Assembly (NCBI RefSeq): GCF_030936135.1
Contig: NC_082620.1
Coordinates: 1,736,001-1,800,000 of the forward strand
Length of the DNA: 64,000 bases
Direction of reading: 5' to 3'
Source: Gavia stellata
Taxonomy: Eukaryota > Chordata > Aves > Gaviiformes > Gaviidae
In this document: piece by piece, positions 12,701 to 21,700 of the stretch
Layout: every line of letters starts with the position of its first letter
Numbering within the stretch: the stretch's first letter is position 1
The notes under the pieces: generated by a model
The model's input: only the letters and a program-made list of their open reading frames with translations
Database searches by the model: none
What the model was told of the DNA's origin: nothing
Program-made: the position numbers and the translations under genes

Positions 12701-15700
12701 GGGATGCCCAAGTTGGGACTTGCATGGGGTGGTGCAGTGCCTTGGAGGGGGATGCTCAGGGTCGGGGTGATGCTTGGGACACAGGGGTGCTCAAATTGGG
12801 AGATGCAGGGGATGGTGCGATGCCTTGGAGGGTGATGCTCAGGATAAGGGTGATGCTCAGGACAAGGGGGTGCCCAAGTTGAGAGGTGGAGGGGATGGGG
12901 CGATGCTCGGGACAAGGGTGATGCTCGGGACAAGGGGATGCCCAAGTTGGGACTTGCATGGGGTGGTGCAGCACCTTGGAGGGCGATGCTCAGGGTTGGG
13001 GTGATGCTTGGAACAAGGGGATGCTCAAATTGGGAGATGCAGGGGATGGTGTGATGCCTTGGAGAGTTACGCTCAGGATAAGGGTGATGCTCAAGAGATA
13101 CATGGGATGGTGTGATGCCTTGGAGAGTTACGCTCAGGATCGGGGTGATGCTTGGGACACAGGGGTGCTCGAATTGGGAGATTCAGGGGATGGGGTGATG
13201 CCTTGGAGGGCGATGTTCGGGACAAGGGGATGCCCAAGTTGGGACTTGCATGGGGTGGTGCAGCGCCTCGGAGGGCGATGCTCAGGGTCGGGGTGATGCT
13301 TGGGACACAGGGGTGCTCAAATTGGGAGATGCAGGGGATGGTGCGATGCCTTGGAGGGTGATGCTCAGGATAAGGGTGATGCTCAGGACAAGGGGGTGCC
13401 CAAGTTGGGAGGTGGAGGGGATGGGGCGATGCTCGGGACAAGGGTGATGCTCGGGACAAGGGGATGCCCAGGTTGGGACTTGCATGGGGTGGTGCAGCAC
13501 CTTGGAGGGCGATGCTCAGGGTTGGGGTGATGCTTGGAACAAGGGGATGCTCAAATTGGGAGATGCAGGGGATGGTGTGATGCCTTGGAGAGTTACGCTC
13601 AGGATAAGGGTGATGCTCAAGAGATACATGGGATGGTGTGATGCCTTGGAGAGTTACGCTCAGGATCGGGGTGATGCTTGGGACACAGGGGTGCTCAAAT
13701 TGGGAGATTCAGGGGATGGGGTGATGCCTTGGAGGGCGATGTTCGGGACAAGGGGATGTCCAAGCCGGGACTTGCATGGGGTGGTGCAGCGCCTCGGAGG
13801 GCGATGCTCAGGGTCGGGGTGATGCTTGGGACACAGGGGTGCTCGAATTGGGAGATTCAGGGGATGGGGTGATGCCTTGGAGGGCGATGTTCGGGACAAG
13901 GGGATGTCCAAGCTGGGACTTGCATGGGGTGGTGCAGCGCCTCGGAGGGCGATGCTCAGGGTCAGGGTGATGCTTGGGACACAGGGGTGCTCAAATTGGG
14001 AGATGCAGGGGATGGTGCGATGCCTTGGAGGGTGATGCTCAGGATAAGGGTGATGCTCAGGACAAGGGGGTGCCCAAGTTGAGAGGTGGAGGGGATGGGG
14101 CGATGCTCGGGACAAGGGTGATGCTCGGGACAAGGGGATGCCCAAGTTGGGACTTGCATGGGGTGGTGCAGCACCTTGGAGGGCGATGCTCAGGGTTGGG
14201 GTGATGCTTGGAACAAGGGGATGCTCAAATTGGGAGATGCAGGGGATGGTGTGATGCCTTGGAGAGTTACGCTCAGGATCGGGCTGATGCTTGGGACACA
14301 GGGGTGCTCAAATTGGGAGATTCAGGGGATGGGGTGATGCCTTGGAGGGCGATGTTCGGGACAAGGGGATGTCCAAGCCGGGACTTGCATGGGGTGGTGC
14401 AGTGCCTCGGAGGGCGATGCTCAGGGTCGGGGTGATGCTTGGGACACAGGGTTGCTCAAATTGGGAGATGCAGGGGATGGTGTGATGCTCAGGATAAGGG
14501 TGATGCTCGAGATACATGGGATGGTGCGATGCCTTGGAGAGTTAAGCTCAGGGTCGGGGTGATGCTTGGGACAAGGTGTCACCCTTGGGACACAGGGATG
14601 CTCAAGTTGGGAGATGCAGGGGATGTTGTGATGCCTTGGAGGATGATGGTCTGGGTCAGGGTGATGCTCGGGACAAGGGGATGAGGTTTGGGGCTGGGAG
14701 GAATGCACTGGGTAGGATGCTCAGTACATGAGATACGAGAGGAGCTTGGGAAGGGGCCATGCCTTAGATAGGGATGCTGGGGGACAGCGGGGATGTTTGG
14801 GGTGGCAATGCTCAGGGTGGGGGCTGCCCTGATGGGGTGATGCCTGGGAGGGGGTGCCCGAGGTGGGGGGGAGTGCTCAGGGATGGGGGGAATGCCTGGG
14901 CTGGGGATGGCTTGGAGCAGGATGCTTGGGACGGGGGCTGGCTCAGGATGGGGTGATGCTCGGGGCGATGCCGGGGATGGGGCGATGCTCGGGGCCAGGG
15001 CGATGCCCCTGGGGGGGTGACACCAGCTCCTTCTCCCCTCTCCCACAGCTTGAAGCGTGCCAGCGAGGAGAAGGAGCAGCGGCTGGCGCTGGTGGAGGAC
15101 GGGCGGGCAGCGGCCGACCGGGAGGTGAAAGAGCTGCGGGCAACCCTGCGGGAGCTGGAGCGCGCCCGCCTCGATGCCCGCCGCGAGCTGCAGGAGCTGC
15201 GCCGGCAGGTGAGGAGGAGGAGGAGGATGACGGGGACTCCCCCACCCATTTGGGGTGCCCCCAAGCCGCCGCCGTCTCCTCCTTGGGCAGGTGAAGGATC
15301 TGGACAGCGAGAACAGCAAGAGGAGCAAGGAGGTGGGCGAGCTGCAGGCGCGCATGGCCCTGGAGGAGCAGCGGGAGGAGGAGAGCCGCCGTGAAGCCTT
15401 CGGCCTCAGGCAGAAGGTGGCGGAGAGCGAGGCCGGCACGGAGGCCGCCAGGAAGGAGGTGGAGGGGTCCCTGAGCGTCCCCAGTGCCCCGTTGCTTGGT
15501 GTCCCGCATCCCAAAGTGTGCCTGTCACCCCACAGCTTGGTACCCTGCCATACCCAGATGTCCCCGTCCCCTCACCCCATAGCTCGGTGCCTGCTGTCCC
15601 CAAGCATCTCCATGGCCCCATAAGTGGTATCCTCTGTCCCTGGGTGTCCCTGCTACTCCATTGCTTGATGCCATGTCCCTGGGTGTCCCCGTCACCCCAC

Positions 15701-18700
15701 CGCTCAGTCCCCTATGTCCCCATCGCCCTTTGCTCTCTGCCCTGCATCCCTGGGGGTCCCTTGCACCCCCATTGCCCCTTGCTCTGAGCCTGGTGTCCCC
15801 GGCTGTCCCCACCACCCCATCCCCTTGCATCCTTGGGAGTCCTCATCACCCTGTTGCTCCAGCCCTTCCATCCCCATCACCCCATTGCTCCATCCCCTGC
15901 ATCCCTGGGGGTCCCCCATACCCCATTGCTCCATCCCTGGGAGTCCCCCATCATCCTATTGCTCCATCCCCTGCATCCCTGGGGGGGTCCCCCATCATCC
16001 TGTTGCTGTGTTCCCTGCATCCCTGGGGTCCCCCATACCCCACTGTTCCATCCCTGGGGCTCCCACATATCCCATTACTCCATCCCTTGCATCCATGGGG
16101 GTCCCCAATACCCCACTGTTCCATCCCTGGGGCTCCCACATATCCCATTACTCCATCCCTTGCATCCATGGGGGTCCCCCATACCCCACTGTTCCATCCC
16201 TGGGGCTCCCACATATCCCATTACTCCATCCCTTGCATCCATGGGGGTCCCCAATACCCCATTGCTCCCTTCCCTGCATCCCCATCACCCCATTGCTCCG
16301 TCTCTTGCATCCCTGGGGGTCACCCATACCCATCGCTCCCTCTCTCGCATCTCCATCACCCTGTGCTCCATCCCTTGCACCCCATCACCCATCCCTCCAC
16401 ACCCTGCACCCCACCTCTCCCCATCACCCCCTTTCTGCTCCCTCCCCAGCTCCAACACCTGCAGCGGCGGCTGTCGGAGGCGGAGGGCGAATTTCGGCAG
16501 CGGGAGAAGGACCTGGCCCGCAGCTTGGAGGAGGCTCGCGGCAACGAGAAGAAGCTGCTGGCCGATGCCCGCAACCTGCAGCTGAAGGTGGAGGCGGCGC
16601 GGGGCGAAGCGGCCGAGCTGAGCCTGCGCCTGAGTGCGGCTGAGGGTCGGGCGCAGGGGCTGGAAGCCGAGCTGGCTCGCGGCGAGGCGCTGCGCCGGGC
16701 TGCCGAAACCCGCCTGGGAGGCATCCAGTCCGCCCTACGCCGTACCATGGGCATCGGCCGGGCACGGGCCGGCTCCCCGGGCAAGGGTGAGAGTCCCTGG
16801 GGACACCCGGTGCCCCGTCCCTTGCTTAGGGGAAGGGGATGCATCCTGCTGCAGTGCTCCACTCCCTGCACCCCTGGGGGTCCCCCATATCCCATCGCTC
16901 CATCCTCTGCATCCCCATCACCCCATTGCTCCATCCCTGGGGGTCCCCCATCACCCCATTGCTCCATCCCCTGCATCCCTGGGGTTCCCCATACCCCATA
17001 GCTCCATCCCTGGGGGTCCCCCATCACCCCATTGCTCCATTCCCTGCATCCCTGGGGTCCCCCATCACCCCATTGCTCTATCCCCTGCATCCCTGGGGTC
17101 CCCCATCACCCCATTGCTCTATCCCCTGCATCCCTGGGGTTCCCCATCACCCCATTGCTCCATCCCTGGGGGTCCCCCATCACCCCATTGCTCCATTCCC
17201 TGCATCCCTGGGGTCCCCCATCACCCCATTGCTCTATCCCCTGCATCCCTGGGGTCCCCCATCACCCCATTGCTCTATCCCCTGCATCCCTGGGGTTCCC
17301 CATCACCCCATTGCTCCATCCCTGTGGGTCCCCCATCACCCCATTGCTCCATCCCTGGGGGTCCCCCATACCCTATTGCTCCATCCCCTGTGTCCCTGGA
17401 GGGTCCCCCCTACCGCATTGCTCCGTCTCTTACATCCCTGGGGGTCCTCCCCATCCCATGGGTGCATCCCACTGCCGCTTGCGGTCCTCCCTTGGGTGCT
17501 GCGCCCCATTGTCCCAATGTCACCCAGTTTGTCCCTATACAGGTGGGGGACCCGAGGGGTCGGGGAGCCCTGGCTCGTCCCCGGACCCCGATGCAGCGAC
17601 CGAGCCCGAGGCGGTGCGGGCGGCCCTGCGGGATTTCCTGCGCGAGCTGCAGGACGCGCAGCGGGAACGGGTACACCTTCCTTCCCCTTCCCTCCCCATC
17701 GTCCCCAAAAAGCCCCTTTCTCACCCCATTTTCTCGCCCCGTTTTCTTGCCGCAGGAGGAGCTGCGGGTGCAGGTGGGCAGCCTGGGCCGGCGGCTGGCG
17801 GAGGCGGAGGAGGAGCGGGACAGCGCCGATGCCCGGGCGCAGCAGCTCCAGAAGCTGGTGGCTGAGAGCGAGGAAGGTGATGGGGGTGTTTTTTGGGGTG
17901 CATCCCCTCCAGATCATGGGATTTGGGGTGATTTGTCCTGTGCTGGAGCCTCACCAGCAAGCGGGGGCTTTTGGGGAAACTGAGGCACGGGGGCGGTGGT
18001 GACAATGGTGCCTGGGACTGCAGGATGCTCGCTGGGATTTCCCCCATGCACGACCCTAAAATCCCGGTAAAATTGGTAAAACCTCACATGCAAACCCCGT
18101 GAACCCCAGTAAAAACCCTATTCGTGCCCAGTAAACCCCGGTAAAACTGGTAAATGCCCCTATAGATTCCCTATAAATCCCAGTAAAACTGGTAAATTCC
18201 CCGTGCAAGCCCCATAAACCCCAGTAAAACTGGTAAACCCCCCCCCATGGATCCCCTGTAAACCCAGTAAAACTGGTAAATGCCTCACGCATCCCCTGTA
18301 ATGCCCAATAAATCTGGTGAACCCCCCATGCTTGCCCTGTAAACCCCAGTAAAACTGATAAAAGACCCCTGCCTCCCCCATAAACCCCAATAAAACTGGT
18401 AAAAGCCCCTGTGCATCCCCCATAAACACTGGTAAACCCTCCTGCCTCCCCCATAAACTCCAATAAAACTGGTAAAAGCTCCTGTGCATCCCCAAAAACC
18501 CGAATAAATCTGGTGAACCCCCTGTGCTTGCCCCATAAACCGCAGTAAAACTGATAAAAGATGCCTGCATCCCCCATAAACCCCAATAGAATTGGTAAAA
18601 GCCCCCGTGCATCCCCCATAAACCCCAATAAAACTGGTAAAAGCTCCTGTGCATCCCCAAAAACCCCAATAAATCTGGTGAACCCCCTGTGCTTGCTCCA

Positions 18701-21700
18701 TAAACCACAGTAAAACTGATAAAAGACCCCTGCCTCCCCCATAAACCCCAATAAAACTGGTAAAAGCCCCTGTGCATCCCCCATAAACACTGGTAAACCC
18801 TCCTGCCTCCCCCATAAACCCCAATAAAACTGGTAAAAGCTCCTGTGCATCCCCAAAAACCCGAATAAATCTGGTGAACCCCCTGTGCTTGCCCCATAAA
18901 CCGCAGTAAAACTGATAAAAGATGCCTGCATCCCCCATAAACCCCAATAGAATTGGTAAAAGCCCCCGTGCATCCCCCATAAACCCCAATAAAACTGGTA
19001 AAAGCTCCTGTGCATCCCCAAAAACCCCAATAAATCTGGTGAACCCCCTGTGCTTGCTCCATAAACCACAGTAAAACTGATAAAAGACCCCTGCCTCCCC
19101 CATAAACCCCAATAAAACTGGTAAAAGCTCCTGTGCATCCCCAAAACCCCCAATAAATCTGGTGAACCCCCTGTGCTTGCCCCATAAACCGCAGTAAAAC
19201 TGATAAAAGATGCCTGCATCCCCCATAAACCCCAATAGAATTGGTAAAAGCCCCTGTGCATCCCCCATAAACCCCAATAAAACTGGTAAAAGCTCCTGTG
19301 CATCCCCAAAAACCCCAATAAATCTGGTGAACCCCCTGTGCTTGCCCCATAAACCGCAGTAAAACTGATAAAAGATGCCTGCATCCCCCATAAACCCCAA
19401 TAGAATTGGTAGAAGCCCCCGTGCATCCCCCATAAACCCCAATAAAACTGGTAAAAGTCCCTGTGCATCCCCCATAAACACTGGTAAACCCTCCTGTATC
19501 CCCCATAAACCCCAATAAAACTGGTAAAAGCCCCCGTGCATCCCCAAAAACCCTAATAAAATGGGTAACCCCCCTGTGCATCCCCAAAAACCCCAATAAA
19601 ATGGGTAAAGCCCCTCTGCGTCCCCTGTATCGCCCCCGTGCACGCCTCTATAAGGTGGGTGACCATCGGGGTGGCTCCGGCAGGGCGTCGCAGCGGTGGC
19701 GGGGAGCTGAGCAGCACCCAGGCCACGCTGCTGCTGCAGGAGGAGACGCTGCGACAGGGCGAGCGGGAGCGGCGGGCGCTGCGGGAGAAGGTGACGGCGC
19801 TGGAACGGAGCCTGCACGCCGCCGAGGGCGAGCGCCGAGCCACCCAGGTGGGCATCGCCATGGGGGGGACTGGATCCTGCCCCCATCCCTGACTGCTCCG
19901 TGCCAGCCAGCCGGTGCCTTGCAGGAGAGGATGAGCGCGGCACGAGCCGGCGAGGCCAAACTGGAGGATACCAAGCGGCGGCTGGAGGTGGCGGAGAGCC
20001 GGAGCACCCGCCTGGAGCTGCAGCAGCGGGTGCTGGAGGGCGAGTTGCAACGGGCACGGCTAGCCCTGGGCGAGCGGCAAGCAGAGGCGCGGGCGATGCA
20101 GGATCGTGCTGAGCTGCTCCAGAAACAGGTAACGGCTCAAATTCCTCTAAAATCCCCATTGCGTGGATTTTTATTTTTGTTTTAATGATTATACTTAATT
20201 TTGCTATCGTTTTTGGGGTGTAGCTAGCGGAGAGCGAGCAGCGCGCCGGCGCTTTGCAGCTGGCGGTGGAGCGGTTGAGCGCGGCGTTGGCGGACAGTGG
20301 CTCGAAGGACGATGCGTCGAGCACAACGGCGGCGTTGGCCGATGGCACCGCGGTCCACGAGCGGCTGCTGCAGCTCCAAAGCGCCCTGGCCGCCGGCGAG
20401 CTTGACCGCCGGGCGCTCCAGGTGGGAGCGAGCACCCTAGGGTGACACCGGGGTGCTTTTGCTTGGGGGTGACCCTGGGTGTCGTTTCCTTCCCACCCAT
20501 CCCAGGAGGGGCTGGATGTGGCCCGGCGGGCGCTGGCGGAGGCGCGGGAGGAGAAGGGAGCACTGCGGGAGCAGCTGCGGGGGCTGCGGGAGGAGCAGGA
20601 GGCCCTGCAGCGCAGCAAGGAGGAGCTGGAGGCGCAGGTCCGGCAGCAGCAGGAGGTGAGGGTGGGTGGGTGCACCCCACGCTGGCAGGGGGTGGCGGTG
20701 GGGCTCCCCAAATCCGCTATTCTTTGCCCTCGGGCAGCACCCTGAGCCCTTTTGCCCCTCCTGGGCAGCACCCTTGGCCCCCATGCAGCTCCCCGGCATC
20801 CTTTTGCTGCCTGGCAGCCCTTTGCACCCATACAGCCCCCCCTATACCCTATTGCACCCGTACAGCCCCCCCCATACCCTATTGCACCCATACAGCCCCC
20901 CCTATACCCTATTGCACCCGTACAGCCCCCCCATACCCTATTGCACCCGTACAGCCCCCCCCATACCCTATTGCACCCATACAGCCCCCCCATACCCTAT
21001 TGCACCCCCATACCCTATTGCACCCTTACAGCCCCCCCATACCCTATTGCACCCATACAGCCCCCCTACACCCTCTTGCATCCCCCAGCACCCTGTTGCC
21101 CCCATGCAGCATCCTTTGCCCCCCCACCTTGCATCACCTTATGGACCCCCCCAAAGCCCCAGCACCCTTTTGCCCCCCCATGCAGCATCCTTTGCCCCAC
21201 CCCTTGCATCACCCTATTGCCCCCATGCAGCCTCTCTGCACCCTTTTGCCCCCCCATGAAGCCCCTTGCATCCTTCTCCCCCCCCCCCCCGCCAGCACCC
21301 TATTGCCCCCATGCAGCACCCTGCACACCTTTGCCCCCCATGCAGCATCCTTTGCTCACCCCCCACCCTGCATCACCCTATAGACCCCCCATATAGCTCC
21401 AGCACCCCCTTGCCCCCCCTGCAGCCCCTGCCTATAGTGGGGGCCATGGCTGACCCCCCACCCCGGCGCAGGCGCTGCGGCAGCGGCAGGAGGAAGGTGG
21501 GGGGCTGCAGGAGCGGGTGGGCAGCCTGCAGCGCGCCCTGACCCGCGCGCAGGAGGAGAAGCGGGAGGCCGAGCGCGTCGCCCTGCGCCTCGAGAAGGAC
21601 AAGAGCGCCCTGAAGAAGACCCTGGACAAGGTGAGACGGTGGGCAGCACCCTTGGGTGCCCCTGGGGCTGGCCCCGTGGGGAGCATCGCACCCAGGGGGG

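Noticed and set aside
18285-20993. 902-codon open frame on the minus strand
   Set aside because: It runs antisense through CROCC exons and a stop-poor intronic tandem array. The peptide is a repeat (FYQFYWGLWG-type) with no conserved domain, and the sense strand has a consistent exon set.
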